A stretch of DNA of 64,000 nucleotides from Clavibacter sp. Lineage in GTDB: Bacteria > Actinomycetota > Actinomycetes > Nanopelagicales > Nanopelagicaceae. Shown here piece by piece: positions 8,538-19,414 of the stretch. Numbering within the stretch: the stretch's first letter is position 1; every line of letters starts with the position of its first letter. The translations under genes were made by a program, and so were the position numbers. The stretch covers positions 62,001-126,000 of the forward strand of contig BGOH01000002.1 of the NCBI GenBank assembly GCA_003569145.1, written 5' to 3'. The notes beneath the pieces were generated by a model, which worked only from the letters and a program-made list of their open reading frames with translations, ran no database searches and was not told the origin of the DNA.

Positions 8538-9095
8538 TTACTCAGCTGGAGTTTCAGTTGGCGTAGCCTCTGCAACTGCTTCTGCAGGAGCATCTACTAC
8601 TGGGGCTTCAATTGGGGCCTGCTCAGCTACAACTTCTGCTGGAGCTGCCTCAACAGGTGCTGCTTCAGCTACAACTTCTACCGGAGCGTTCTTTGCTGCA
8701 AGTTTCTCAGCAGCGCGCTTCTTCATAGTAGTTGCGCCATCTGCTGGCTCATTACTTGCTGCCTTTACTGCCTCTTCATAAGCAACGCGCTTATTTGGAC
8801 GAACTGGAAGGCTTTTAAGAGTTCCTTCTTGTCCAGCAATTCCCTTGAACTTCTGCCAATCGCCAGTTACTTTCAAAATTGCCTCTACCGCGGGAGTTGG
8901 TTGCGCACCATTTTTTAGCCAATGTTGAGCACGATCTGAATTTACTTCAATTAGCGAAGGATCAGATGCTGGTGAGTAACGACCAATCTCTTCAATCTTT
9001 AATCCATTACGAGCTTTACGGGAATCTGCAACAACAATTCGGTAGTGAGGAGTGCGGATCTTTCCCAAACGTACCAATCTAATTTTTACGGCCAC
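8538..9095 (-). CDS. rpsP: 30S ribosomal protein bS16 with long acidic Ala/Pro/Glu tail
   Basis: Residues 1-85 are the bS16 core ([19 protein letters not shown], then IEEIGRYSP). The protein is 185 residues, about twice the bacterial norm, because of a C-terminal extension of low complexity from about residue 125, made of repeated VEAAP/PAEVVAE-like units. Extended bS16 tails are known in actinobacteria, but this one is on the long side. First gene of the rpsP-khpA-rimM-trmD operon; an AAGGAGAA ribosome binding site lies just upstream of the ATG at 9093-9095. Confidence 0.95.
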   Translation of the reverse strand: MAVKIRLVRLGKIRTPHYRIVVADSRKARNGLKIEEIGRYSPASDPSLIEVNSDRAQHWLKNGAQPTPAVEAILKVTGDWQKFKGIAGQEGTLKSLPVRPNKRVAYEEAVKAASNEPADGATTMKKRAAEKLAAKNAPVEVVAEAAPVEAAPAEVVAEQAPIEAPVVDAPAEAVAEATPTETPAE

Positions 9096-9265
9096 GAAGG
9101 CTTTCTCCTTGCATAGTTAATCGAACTTATCTTTTCTTCCTTGAGTAGGATGCCAAGTGAAGAAAAACAGTTCTTACGTTGATAAGTGCCGGTCAAGAGG
9201 TAGAGGGCCCTTGAACAGGAGGCCAATATTGCCACGAGCCCTTGATATTTCCCAATTGAGCTTAG

Positions 9266-10720
9266 CTATCGCCCCTCTTGGGCTGCTCGTTTGGCTGGAT
9301 TTCCAGATCGTGACTTCTTCTTCGGCGCAATCTTTGGCGAATTCATTGGAGAAGCAGTTGGAAGGCTCATTCCTCCAGGAAGCGCCATCCCTGCAGGTAA
9401 TCCGCCACCTGATCGCATCTGCTTCATCGCTTTCTGCGCAGCAGAGAATCGATCAACTAAAGAGTTAACCTCAGTAACACTTCTGCCGCTACCTAGTGCA
9501 ATACGTGCTCGTCTTGAACCGTTTAATATTTTTGGATCTCGCCTCTCACTTGGCGTCATCGATTGCACAATAGCCTGTGTTCTAACTAGCTCGTTATCAT
9601 CAATGCTATCTATCTGCTTTTTCATTGCAGCAGAGTTGGCACCAGGCAGCATGCCAAGAAGTTTGGTCATAGAACCCATCTTCTTCATTGCCCCTAATTG
9701 CTCTAAGAAATCCTCTAGCGTGAAATCTTGCCCTGAAACAAATTTCTCTTCCAGACGCTTAGCGCTATCGCCATCAAGTGCTCGCTTTGCCTGCTCAGCT
9801 AAAGTTGCAATATCGCCAAGGCCCAAAATTCTGGAAGCCATTCGCTCGGGATAGAAGTAATCAAAGTCGGTTAATTTCTCCCCGCTTGAGGTAAAGAGAA
9901 TTGGTTTTCCTGTTACTTCAACAATGGATAAGGCAGCTCCAGCTTTAGCATCGCCATCTAGTTTTGTTAATACAACGCCATCAAAACCCACTCCCTCTAA
10001 AAAGGCTAGCGAGGTAGTTAGGGCATCTTGACCCATCATTGCATCTACCACAAAGAGAATTTCACTCGGATTAATTGCATCCCTTATTGAGCTTGCCTGT
10101 TGCATTAACTCAGTATCAATTCCAAGTCTTCCCGCAGTATCAACGATTACAACATTATGGACTTTCTCTTTGGCATAGGTAATTGCGCTCTTTGCAACCT
10201 TTACTGGATCGCCAACTCCATTTCCTGCCTCTGGCGCAAAGATAGGAACTGAAATTGATTCGGCTAACACTTGTAATTGCGTAACAGCATTAGGTCTCTG
10301 CAGATCTGCTGCCACTAGAAGCGGAGTATTTCCCTCCTCTTTTAGAAATCTAGCTAATTTTCCCGCCAAGGTTGTTTTTCCAGATCCTTGAAGACCTGCA
10401 AGCATTATTATCGTTGGACCTGTTTTGGCATATCGGATTCGTCGTCCTTGTCCGCCAAGAATTGCAATTAACTCCTGGTTGATAATCGAATAAATCTCTT
10501 CAGATTGATTAGTTGATTGCCTAATCTCTGGAAGTCTTTCAAGTGATCTACTTCTAATTTTTTCTACAAAGCCTTCGGTAACGCTTAAAGCAACATCAGC
10601 CTCTAGTAAGGCGGTGCGAAGTTCCTGGCAAGTACTCTCAATATCTTCAGGGGTAATTCGCCCTTTTCTACGAAGTGATCCAAAGAGATCAGAGAACTTA
10701 GAACTTAAGGAATCGAACAT
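9266..10720 (-). CDS. ffh: Signal recognition particle protein Ffh (SRP54)
   Basis: GTPase subunit of SRP that binds signal peptides and 4.5S RNA and delivers ribosomes to FtsY. The 484-residue protein has the N domain (1-85), G domain with P-loop GLQGSGKTTLAGKLA (about residue 108), DTAGR and TKLDGDAKAG, and a methionine-rich M domain with the RNA-binding SGRSVTEVNSLVDRF helix and GGGLPAGMALPGGM near the end. A basic tail closes the protein. The 170 bases between it and rpsP hold no recognisable SRP RNA or other gene. Upstream is a strong hairpin that separates it from glnB. Confidence 0.97.
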   Translation of the reverse strand: MFDSLSSKFSDLFGSLRRKGRITPEDIESTCQELRTALLEADVALSVTEGFVEKIRSRSLERLPEIRQSTNQSEEIYSIINQELIAILGGQGRRIRYAKTGPTIIMLAGLQGSGKTTLAGKLARFLKEEGNTPLLVAADLQRPNAVTQLQVLAESISVPIFAPEAGNGVGDPVKVAKSAITYAKEKVHNVVIVDTAGRLGIDTELMQQASSIRDAINPSEILFVVDAMMGQDALTTSLAFLEGVGFDGVVLTKLDGDAKAGAALSIVEVTGKPILFTSSGEKLTDFDYFYPERMASRILGLGDIATLAEQAKRALDGDSAKRLEEKFVSGQDFTLEDFLEQLGAMKKMGSMTKLLGMLPGANSAAMKKQIDSIDDNELVRTQAIVQSMTPSERRDPKILNGSRRARIALGSGRSVTEVNSLVDRFSAAQKAMKQMRSGGGLPAGMALPGGMSLPTASPMNSPKIAPKKKSRSGNPAKRAAQEGR

Positions 10721-10753
10721 GTCTTTAAGCCTACATAATGGCTAGGCAAATAG

Positions 10754-10792
10754 AAAAAAGGTGGATACGCCCTCGCATATTCCACCTTTTTT
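10754..10792 (-). terminator. Rho-independent terminator after glnB (symmetric, could act both ways)
   Basis: A perfect 12-base stem, AAAAAAGGTGGA (10754-10765) with TCCACCTTTTTT (10781-10792), around a 15-base loop. The A/T-rich arms give a run of U on either transcript. It lies between the glnB stop and the ffh start, so it mainly ends the amtB-glnB transcript on the minus strand. Confidence 0.85.
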
Positions 10793-10822
10793 CAAGTATC
10801 ACTGCCTAGATGCGGGCAATTA

Positions 10823-12456
<1,634 letters not shown>

Positions 12457-12609
12457 TTTTTTCTCCGAACCGGGCTGCTAAATGCAGACTCCGTGAATAA
12501 AAGGTAAATATCTCAACTCTGAGAATGAGCAGATCATGCTTTAGAAGTATTTCCCCTGATGGCTCAAATAGATTTCACCAAGGTGACACTTCTTCGCCCT
12601 CTGTTACGG

Positions 12610-13446
12610 CTATGTTAAAAGTTCAGCGATATACACATCTGCCTCAAAGGGGGTCAGATCCTCTATCCCCTCACCAAATCCAACATACTTCAAGGGAACT
12701 CGCAGCGCGGCCTCAGTGGCAATGGCGATACCGCCCTTGGTGGAGCCATCAAGCTTTGTGACAACTATCCCAGTTAAATTCACGCTAGCAGCAAAGGTCT
12801 CTGCCTGTTTGATTCCATTCTGACCAGTTGTTCCATCAAGTACAAATAAAATCTCATTTACTAAAGTTACCTTCTCTACAACTCTTTGAATCTTACCTAG
12901 CTCATCCATCAAGTTGCTCTTGGTATGAAGTCTTCCGGCAGTATCAATTATCAGAAAATCAAAACCTTCATCCTTCGCTTTTTTTGCTCCATCAAAAGCT
13001 ATCGCTGCCGGATCGCTATTGCTTGAGGCGCTTAAAACTTCAACGCCGATTCTCTGGCCCCAAGTCTGAAGTTGAGCAACGGCAGCAGCCCTAAAGGTGT
13101 CAGCAGCAACTAATAAGACTTTCTTTCCGCTCTTTGCATAATAATTGGCTAGCTTGGCTGCGCTAGTGGTTTTTCCAGTGCCATTAACTCCAACAATTAG
13201 AATTACAGTTGGTCCATCACTTGATAAATTGATAGCCCTTGATGAGGTAGTTAACTTTGATTTAAGTGAGTGAGCGATAGCTGTTGAGAGCTCTTCGCTC
13301 TTCTCGCGCTTTACTAAATCTAAAATCTCTTCAGTTATCCCCACCCCAATATCTGATGAGATTAGAATCTGCCTAAACTGTTCAAGATCTTCAATTGTTG
13401 CTTTAGATTTTGAGAACTTGCTGAGGAAAGAGCCAAATAAACCCAT
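12610..13446 (-). CDS. ftsY: SRP receptor FtsY (minimal NG form)
   Basis: Membrane-associated GTPase that receives the SRP-ribosome complex at the Sec translocon. The 278 residues contain only the N and G domains: P-loop GVNGTGKTTSAAKLA (residues 86-100), DTFRAAAVAQLQ, DTAGR and TKLDGSTKGG. The acidic A domain that lengthens most FtsY proteins is missing; the short amphipathic start MGLFGSFLSKFSKSK may do the membrane binding. Two bases separate it from smc, as in the conserved smc-ftsY pair. Confidence 0.96.
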   Translation of the reverse strand: MGLFGSFLSKFSKSKATIEDLEQFRQILISSDIGVGITEEILDLVKREKSEELSTAIAHSLKSKLTTSSRAINLSSDGPTVILIVGVNGTGKTTSAAKLANYYAKSGKKVLLVAADTFRAAAVAQLQTWGQRIGVEVLSASSNSDPAAIAFDGAKKAKDEGFDFLIIDTAGRLHTKSNLMDELGKIQRVVEKVTLVNEILFVLDGTTGQNGIKQAETFAASVNLTGIVVTKLDGSTKGGIAIATEAALRVPLKYVGFGEGIEDLTPFEADVYIAELLT

Positions 13447-13448
13447 GG

Positions 13449-16400
13449 TTAAGCGGGTTCAGTTTCAATCTCGCGAAGACGCTGTGAGATAACTTCTGAT
13501 ACTCCATCACCGCGCATACTTACGCCATACAAGGTATCGCCAATTTCCATAGTTCTTTTTTGATGGGTGATAATAATTAATTGCGATGCTTGTCTTAGCT
13601 CTTCTAGAACTGAGAGTAGGCGACCAAGATTTGTGTCATCAAGGGCAGCTTCAACCTCATCTAAAACATAGAACGGACTTGGCCTAGCTTTAAATATTGC
13701 TACTAAAAGCGCAACCGCAGTCAATGAGCGCTCACCGCCTGAGAGAAGTGATAGTCGCTTAATTCTCTTTCCTGGCGGGCGAGCTTCAACATCAACGCCA
13801 GAATTAAGAAGATCACTTGGATCAGTTAAGAGCAGGCGCCCCTCTCCCCCTGGAAAGAGTCGAGCAAAGATTTTTTCAAACTCTCGGGCCGTATCTCTAA
13901 AAGCTTCTTCAAAAATCTCTTGGACCTTGTCATCAACTGATTTGATGATGTCTAGAAGATCCTTCTTTGATTTCTTTAAATCCTCTAACTGATCTGCCAG
14001 ATACTTCAACCGCTCTTCAAGGGATGAGAACTCCTCAAGAGCTAAGGGATTGATCTTGCCAAGAAGAGCCAGAGATTTCTCAGCTCCAGCTAGACGTTTT
14101 TCCTGCTCTTGACGGACATACGGAATGAATTCGCCTTGACTCAAATTTCCAGCGTCATCTTCGATGAAGGTTGGAACTGGCTTATCTGGACCGTACTCAT
14201 TTACAAGAGATGAACTATCAACTCCAAATTCCTCCATAGCTTTTATCTCAAGTTGTTCAATTCTCAATCTTTGTTCAGCTCTAGCTATCTCGTCGCGATG
14301 AACACTGGAAGTTAATTGATCAAGCTCAACGCTTAGATCTCGGATTGCTTGGCGAATAGAGAGAATTTCGCCATCTCGATTAGAGCGAGCTAGTTCAAGT
14401 CTTTCCCGCTCACTATTTGCCCTGGAGATAGAGCTCTCAATTTGAATTAAGGCTTCATAGGCAGCATCAGCAATAGCTTGCGCCGTAACTGCGCCCCTTG
14501 CTCTAGCTGCGCGGCGAGCGATGTTATTACTTGCCGCTTGGCGCTCATTTGATGCTGCAAGTTCAAGATCTCTAGCCCGCTGCGAGATGGCTGCTACTCG
14601 CTCCTCAATAGTTCGAAGCGCAAGACGAGCTTCAACTTCAACTGCTCTTGCTGTAGCAAGAGTTGCTCTTAGATTTTCAAGAGTGCTTAACTCAGGTTCC
14701 AACGGTTCACTACTTTTCTCAAATTCACTTCTAGCAATATTTAGCTCACTTAAATCATTATCTAGCGCTTGCTTTAATTCCGTAATGGATTTTTCTAGTC
14801 GCTCAACCTCGCCGCTAGCGCTCTTTACTCCTTGGCTAGCTGCCGCCATCTGCTCAGCAAGTGCTGCCATAGCAGCATCTGACTCATTTAATCTAGCTAA
14901 GGCTTGATCGTAGGTGAGTTGATCAGATCTTAATTTTGTTTCAGCAGTAGAAATATCAAAGTGAATTCGATCGCAATCATGGCCATGTCGCTGTAGCTCT
15001 ATCTCAGCTTTTTCAATCATTTCAGAAATCTCAATTAATGAGGTGCGAGCAGATGAGCCGCCACTTGCTCTTCCTCTTCCAACCAAATCACCATCACGAG
15101 TAACTGCAATAAGTGATGGATTGCTGGCGATGATCTGACTTGCTTGACTAAGTGATTCTGCAGCAACCAGGCCAGAGAAAAGAGCCGGCAAAATGGAATT
15201 TAAAGTAGCTGATGAAACTTTACTTGCAAGTGGTGTCAATCCACTTGGAATCTCAACAACTGGCCTTGAATCACCTTCGGATATAAATAGCAGCTCAGCA
15301 CTTCCAGCAGATTTAGATTTCAAGAAAGTGATTGCAGAGATAACCTGATTTAGATCTTGAAGCACTAAGGCATTTGCTAATGAGCCCAACGCATTGGTCA
15401 CTGCGCTCTGCCAGCCAGGCTCAACCGTTAAAAGTGATGCAAGGCTGCCACGAATTACGATCCCCTGATCATTTGTTAATAGCGCGCCGCTTCCATCCTT
15501 ATGAAGCGTGGCTTGCCGGAGCGCATCAATTTTTGCCTCCGAAGCAGCTCTTGCTCGCTCAGCTAGAGAGAGATCGCTTCTTAACTTTTCAAGGCCAGCT
15601 TTACTGCCATTAAGCAGAGCTTTTGCTTTTTCAAATTCTGCATCAAGGCCAAGCTCTCCTGCATCAAGGCCTGCAATTTCACTCTCAAGTCGAGCAAATT
15701 CAACTTTAGCTTCAGCCACTCTTGCCTTGGCTCCAGTTAACGCGCTCTCTAACCTATTAATTTCAGAGCCCGCGCCATCGATTCGAGATTGCAGAGACTT
15801 TATATGCCCTTCTTGTCTGGCAGTTCCTTCTCGATAATCAGCAAGCGCTCGCTGTGCTGCGGCCACTCGATCTTCTTCACCCTTTAACCGCGCTTCTAAT
15901 TGAGTAACGCTATTACTTGCGGCAACTAATTCAGCTCTTGCTTTATCTGATGAACCTTGCAGAACAGATTCCTCGCCTCGTAAAACTTTTGCTTCCGCAT
16001 CTAGCGCTTCAGGATCTCGCCCAGATGCTCTAGCTTCCTCTGCCTCTTCAGCTAAGAAGCGCGCACGCTCCGATGCTAAGTTCTGAGTTCCTCTTAGCTT
16101 TTCTTTCTGGGCAGTTAGGCTGTAGTAATTATTCTGCGCACTGGCTAACTCTGGTCCCTGAATTGCTGCTATCTGATCTAGCTCAATCTCTCTTTTACGT
16201 AATTGCTCCAGCTCTTGATCAACTTCACTGCGTCTCTGACGAAGAGCGGTTTCATCAGCAACTTCTAAACTTAGTGTTGAATTGAATGCAATTAAGTCAT
16301 CAGCCAGAATTCTTAGCTTCGCATCTCGCACATCAGCCTGAATCACAGCAGCTTTTCTAGCAACCTCTGCCTGTTTGCCAAGCGGGCGAAGTTGCCTTCT

Positions 16401-16994
16401 TAATTCATTGGTGAGATCTTGCACTCTAGACATATTGCCTTGCATTGAATCTAATTTTCGAAGTGCTTTCTCTTTTCGCTTCCTATGTTTTAATATTCCA
16501 GCAGCTTCCTCAATAAATCCTCTGCGCTCCTCAGGATTTGCTGTGAGGATGGCATCAAGTTGTCCCTGACCAACGATGACGTGCATCTCGCGTCCGATGC
16601 CACTATCACTTAATAGCTCTTGAATATCTAGAAGGCGAGCTGATTCACCATTGATTTGATAATCACTCTGACCATTTCGAAATAAAGTTCTTGAAATCGT
16701 AACTTCGCTAAATTCAATTGGTAGTGCGCCATCTGCGTTATCGATAGTGACTGATACTTCTGCTCGTCCTAGAGGCGCTCTTCCTGAAGTTCCAGCAAAG
16801 ATGACATCTTCCATCTTTCCACCGCGCAGGCTCTTTGCTCCCTGCTCGCCCATTACCCAAGAGAGAGCATCAACGACATTGCTCTTGCCCGAACCATTTG
16901 GTCCCACCACGCAGGTGATCCCAGGCTCGAACTTCAAGGTCGTTGGAGCGGCAAAGGACTTAAAGCCCTTCAGGGTCATGCTCTTTAAATACAC
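13449..16994 (-). CDS. smc: Chromosome segregation ATPase SMC
   Basis: Large coiled-coil ATPase organising and separating chromosomes together with ScpA/ScpB. Of its 1181 residues, the N-terminal head has the P-loop GPNGSGKSNVVDAL (31-44), two long coiled coils flank the hinge (about residues 500-660), and the C-terminal head has the signature LSGGERSLTAVALL and Walker B YVLDEVEAALDDTN. Full length for the family with no breaks. Followed by ftsY after two bases; the acylphosphatase gene often found upstream in actinobacteria is absent, and mutM lies about 40 bases upstream. Confidence 0.97.
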   Translation of the reverse strand: MYLKSMTLKGFKSFAAPTTLKFEPGITCVVGPNGSGKSNVVDALSWVMGEQGAKSLRGGKMEDVIFAGTSGRAPLGRAEVSVTIDNADGALPIEFSEVTISRTLFRNGQSDYQINGESARLLDIQELLSDSGIGREMHVIVGQGQLDAILTANPEERRGFIEEAAGILKHRKRKEKALRKLDSMQGNMSRVQDLTNELRRQLRPLGKQAEVARKAAVIQADVRDAKLRILADDLIAFNSTLSLEVADETALRQRRSEVDQELEQLRKREIELDQIAAIQGPELASAQNNYYSLTAQKEKLRGTQNLASERARFLAEEAEEARASGRDPEALDAEAKVLRGEESVLQGSSDKARAELVAASNSVTQLEARLKGEEDRVAAAQRALADYREGTARQEGHIKSLQSRIDGAGSEINRLESALTGAKARVAEAKVEFARLESEIAGLDAGELGLDAEFEKAKALLNGSKAGLEKLRSDLSLAERARAASEAKIDALRQATLHKDGSGALLTNDQGIVIRGSLASLLTVEPGWQSAVTNALGSLANALVLQDLNQVISAITFLKSKSAGSAELLFISEGDSRPVVEIPSGLTPLASKVSSATLNSILPALFSGLVAAESLSQASQIIASNPSLIAVTRDGDLVGRGRASGGSSARTSLIEISEMIEKAEIELQRHGHDCDRIHFDISTAETKLRSDQLTYDQALARLNESDAAMAALAEQMAAASQGVKSASGEVERLEKSITELKQALDNDLSELNIARSEFEKSSEPLEPELSTLENLRATLATARAVEVEARLALRTIEERVAAISQRARDLELAASNERQAASNNIARRAARARGAVTAQAIADAAYEALIQIESSISRANSERERLELARSNRDGEILSIRQAIRDLSVELDQLTSSVHRDEIARAEQRLRIEQLEIKAMEEFGVDSSSLVNEYGPDKPVPTFIEDDAGNLSQGEFIPYVRQEQEKRLAGAEKSLALLGKINPLALEEFSSLEERLKYLADQLEDLKKSKKDLLDIIKSVDDKVQEIFEEAFRDTAREFEKIFARLFPGGEGRLLLTDPSDLLNSGVDVEARPPGKRIKRLSLLSGGERSLTAVALLVAIFKARPSPFYVLDEVEAALDDTNLGRLLSVLEELRQASQLIIITHQKRTMEIGDTLYGVSMRGDGVSEVISQRLREIETEPA

Positions 16995-17033
16995 GGGTAG
17001 AACCTATCGGGTGAGCCCGCGCACGCTCGGGTT

Positions 17034-17933
17034 TTACCCCCGCTTAAAGCTGACTTTTTTTCTAACCTTCTTTTTTCCCGCTTTCTTAAGGGGAGATTTG
17101 CTCTGGCATTGCGGACAAAAATGTGAAGAGCGGTTTGCGAAAGCAATCCTGCGAATCTCGCAGCCACATCTAGAACAGGGCTCATTCTCCTGGCCATATG
17201 CCTCAAGCTCAACATCAAAGTAGCCACTCTCGCCATTTACATTGATATAGAGCTCATCAAAACTTGTTCCGCCTGCCTTCAAGGCTTTCTCCATGACAAA
17301 TTTAGTGGCATCAAGAAGATTAGAAATTTCTTGCTCAGATAGTTTCTTTGCAAGGCGCTCGGGATGAATCTTGGCGCGCCAGAGTGCTTCATCGGCGTAG
17401 ATATTACCCACACCGCTTACCACGGCCTGATCAAGAAGTACTCGCTTTATCGCGCTATTCTTTTTACTAATCCGGCTGATCACTGCGCTGCGATCAAATT
17501 TCTTATCAAACAAATCAGGCGCAATTCGAGTAAATGATTGAGGGATTAGGTCTTGGCCTTCTAAGACCAACTTATCAATTGAAATCCAACCAAAGGTTCG
17601 CTGATCAACAAATCGGATCTCTCTTCTTCTATCGCCGCAATCAATGCGAACTCGCAGATGTTTCTCATATTCTCTCTGCTTATCTTGAATCAACAACTGT
17701 CCACTCATTCCTAAGTGGGCCATTAGTGCAAAATCTCGATTTAATTCAAACCATAGGAACTTTCCACGCCGATTAACACTCAAAACTTTTGCGCCTTCAA
17801 TAGCGCTATACGGAGCATAAGTTGTTGATCTATTTCCACCTTTATGGACTACATCAATTTCTTTAATTTTTCTTCCAACAATGAATGGCTCTAAACCTCG
17901 TCTTACCGTTTCAACTTCGGGTAATTCGGGCAT
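17034..17933 (-). CDS. mutM: Formamidopyrimidine-DNA glycosylase (Fpg/MutM)
   Basis: Base-excision repair enzyme removing 8-oxoguanine and formamidopyrimidines with associated AP-lyase activity. It begins PELPEVETVRRGLEPF, with the catalytic Pro2 and Glu3, contains the H2TH region around DQAVVSGVGNIYADEALWRA, and a zinc finger CSRCGCEIRR...CPQC near residues 248-270. The 299 residues include a short Lys-rich tail (KKAGKKKVRKKV) longer than usual. Three bases downstream of rnc, in the classic rnc-mutM-smc-ftsY order. Confidence 0.96.
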   Translation of the reverse strand: MPELPEVETVRRGLEPFIVGRKIKEIDVVHKGGNRSTTYAPYSAIEGAKVLSVNRRGKFLWFELNRDFALMAHLGMSGQLLIQDKQREYEKHLRVRIDCGDRRREIRFVDQRTFGWISIDKLVLEGQDLIPQSFTRIAPDLFDKKFDRSAVISRISKKNSAIKRVLLDQAVVSGVGNIYADEALWRAKIHPERLAKKLSEQEISNLLDATKFVMEKALKAGGTSFDELYINVNGESGYFDVELEAYGQENEPCSRCGCEIRRIAFANRSSHFCPQCQSKSPLKKAGKKKVRKKVSFKRG

Positions 17934-17936
17934 AAG

Positions 17937-18611
17937 TTAGTTATTTGAAAGAGCTTCAAAGGCAATTCTTGCCGCAACTTGTTCGGCTTCGCGCTTGGAT
18001 TTGCCATGACCTTGCGGGTATGTAACTCCATTAACAATTGCATAGGCAACAAAATCTTTATCGTGATCTGGGCCTGACTCACTGACTTTATATTCAGGTG
18101 GCGCCCAACCAGAGGAGGCAACAATTTCTTGTAGCGCAGTCTTTCCATCAAGACCTGCTCCCCTTGTTACTGCTTCATCAATCGCGCTCTTCATCAGACG
18201 CATAATGATCTCTGCGCTAACATCAAAACCATGATCTAGATAGATCGCTCCAACCAAAGCCTCAAAGGCATCTGCCAATATTGAATTCTTATCTCTTCCT
18301 CCAGTTACCTCTTCACCTTTGCCGATTTTTAGCGCTGAGCCAAGTTCTAGCTCTCTTGCAATACTTGCAAGGGCGCGCATATTTACTATCCCGGAGCGAA
18401 GTGGTGAGAGACGTGATTCATCAAGATCTGGAAAGCGTTCATAGAGCGCTTCGGTAATTACTAAACCAAGGACGCTATCGCCTAGAAACTCTAAGCGTTC
18501 ATTTGTTGGAAGACCACCGAATTCATAAGCAAATGAGCGGTGAGTTAAGGCGAGTTCGAGTAACTCTGGTTTTACCGAAACTCCAAGCTTTTCGGTCAGA
18601 GCCAGACTCAG
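17937..18611 (-). CDS. rnc: Ribonuclease III, probably starting at CTG
   Basis: Double-strand-specific RNase processing rRNA precursors. The frame contains ELALTHRSFAYE, the signature NERLEFLGDSVLG with catalytic Glu/Asp, DAFEALVGAIYLDHG, and a C-terminal dsRNA-binding domain ending EQVAARIAFEALSNN. The first ATG in frame (18378-18380) would delete the catalytic motif, so it cannot be the start. The open frame begins after a TAG at 18621-18623, and contains no ATG, GTG or TTG before the conserved region. A CTG at 18609-18611, six bases after AGAGG, one base after the rpmF stop, gives a normal 224-residue protein. Either CTG initiation or a base error in the start codon. Confidence 0.93.
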   Translation of the reverse strand: MSLALTEKLGVSVKPELLELALTHRSFAYEFGGLPTNERLEFLGDSVLGLVITEALYERFPDLDESRLSPLRSGIVNMRALASIARELELGSALKIGKGEEVTGGRDKNSILADAFEALVGAIYLDHGFDVSAEIIMRLMKSAIDEAVTRGAGLDGKTALQEIVASSGWAPPEYKVSESGPDHDKDFVAYAIVNGVTYPQGHGKSKREAEQVAARIAFEALSNN

Positions 18612-18612
18612 A

Positions 18613-18786
18613 TTAAACCTCTAGAACTTGACGACGGTTATAGGTGCCGCAGGTAGGGCAAGCAGTATGTTGCAACTTAGGTTGCGCACATTGTGGGCAA
18701 TTTGCAGTCGATGCAGGTGTTGCTTTCCACTGGCTACGACGAGAACGAGTGCGCGAGCGCGACATCTTTCGCTTTGGTAATGGCAC
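18613..18786 (-). CDS. rpmF: 50S ribosomal protein bL32
   Basis: Protein of 57 residues with the N-terminal basic VPLPKRKMSRSRTRSRRSQW and a four-cysteine zinc ribbon (CPQC at about residue 30 and CPTC at about residue 43). The GTG start at 18784-18786 is seven bases after an AGGAGAA-type ribosome binding site. It sits between yceD and rnc, the usual yceD-rpmF-rnc order. It is short enough to be missed by length-filtered ORF finding. Confidence 0.95.
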   Translation of the reverse strand: MPLPKRKMSRSRTRSRRSQWKATPASTANCPQCAQPKLQHTACPTCGTYNRRQVLEV

Positions 18787-18870
18787 GTTATTCTCCTTTT
18801 AAAAATTACTACTTCAAACTTGAGGGCTAAGTATTGCTCAGCTTCGATATCTTTGCAAAATCACGCCTGA

Positions 18871-19407
18871 TTAGGGCTTCCAGTCAGCCAATCCGCTCCA
18901 TCTCGGATCACTGGCCTTGTGGGCGTGATCCTTTTCCAGCTCCCGCCATTTCAGGCCACAAACTGAGCAGAGTCCCAAGCAATCACTCTGGCAGAGAGGA
19001 TTGATTGGCATCGAAAGAATAACGGCGTCGCGAATCGGAACTTCAAGGTCTGCAATATCACCATCAAGGCTAAAGACCTCATCTTCATCGTCTTCGACCT
19101 CGCTAACTTTTGAAGAATAGAGAAATAGCTCTTGGAATTTTTGATTAACGTCAAAGTCAATTGGGTCTAAACACCGTCCGCATTCGCCCTTGGCATGAGA
19201 GATAACATTTCCGGTCAGTAGAACTCCGCCATCGACAGATTCAGCCTTGAATGAGATATCAATCGGCTCTGACTTTGGAATCTCAAGTAGCGCGATACCG
19301 ATTGCCTGTGGTGCGCTAAATTGCAGGTGATATTGGCGAAACTCCCCAGCTCGCCTTGGAAGTTCGTGGAAATTAACTTTAAATGGTGATTCAGTCTTGG
19401 AGTTCAC
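18871..19407 (-). CDS. yceD: YceD/DUF177 family 23S rRNA accumulation protein
   Basis: Conserved partner of rpmF; YceD is needed for normal 23S rRNA accumulation in E. coli and plants. The 178-residue protein has the family motif CGRCLDPIDFD at about residue 97 and a C-terminal cysteine cluster CQSDCLGLCSVCG that may bind zinc. An acidic insert (EVEDDEDEVFSLDGD) is typical of actinobacterial members. Homologue of Rv2926c in the same order. Confidence 0.9.
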   Translation of the reverse strand: MNSKTESPFKVNFHELPRRAGEFRQYHLQFSAPQAIGIALLEIPKSEPIDISFKAESVDGGVLLTGNVISHAKGECGRCLDPIDFDVNQKFQELFLYSSKVSEVEDDEDEVFSLDGDIADLEVPIRDAVILSMPINPLCQSDCLGLCSVCGLKWRELEKDHAHKASDPRWSGLADWKP

Positions 19408-19414
19408 GTAATTA

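Noticed and set aside
9096-9265. SRP RNA gene between rpsP and ffh
   Set aside because: The gap has no hairpin with the conserved SRP RNA tetraloop and internal loop sequences.
9291-9854. 187-residue plus-strand ORF
   Set aside because: Lies entirely antisense to ffh; composition mirrors the real gene and no family is recognisable.
16747-17223. 158-residue plus-strand ORF across the smc/mutM junction
   Set aside because: Antisense to two certain genes, with no ribosome binding site or recognisable domain.
18378-18380. ATG as start of rnc
   Set aside because: Would remove the NERLEFLGD catalytic signature; the conserved sequence continues upstream in frame.
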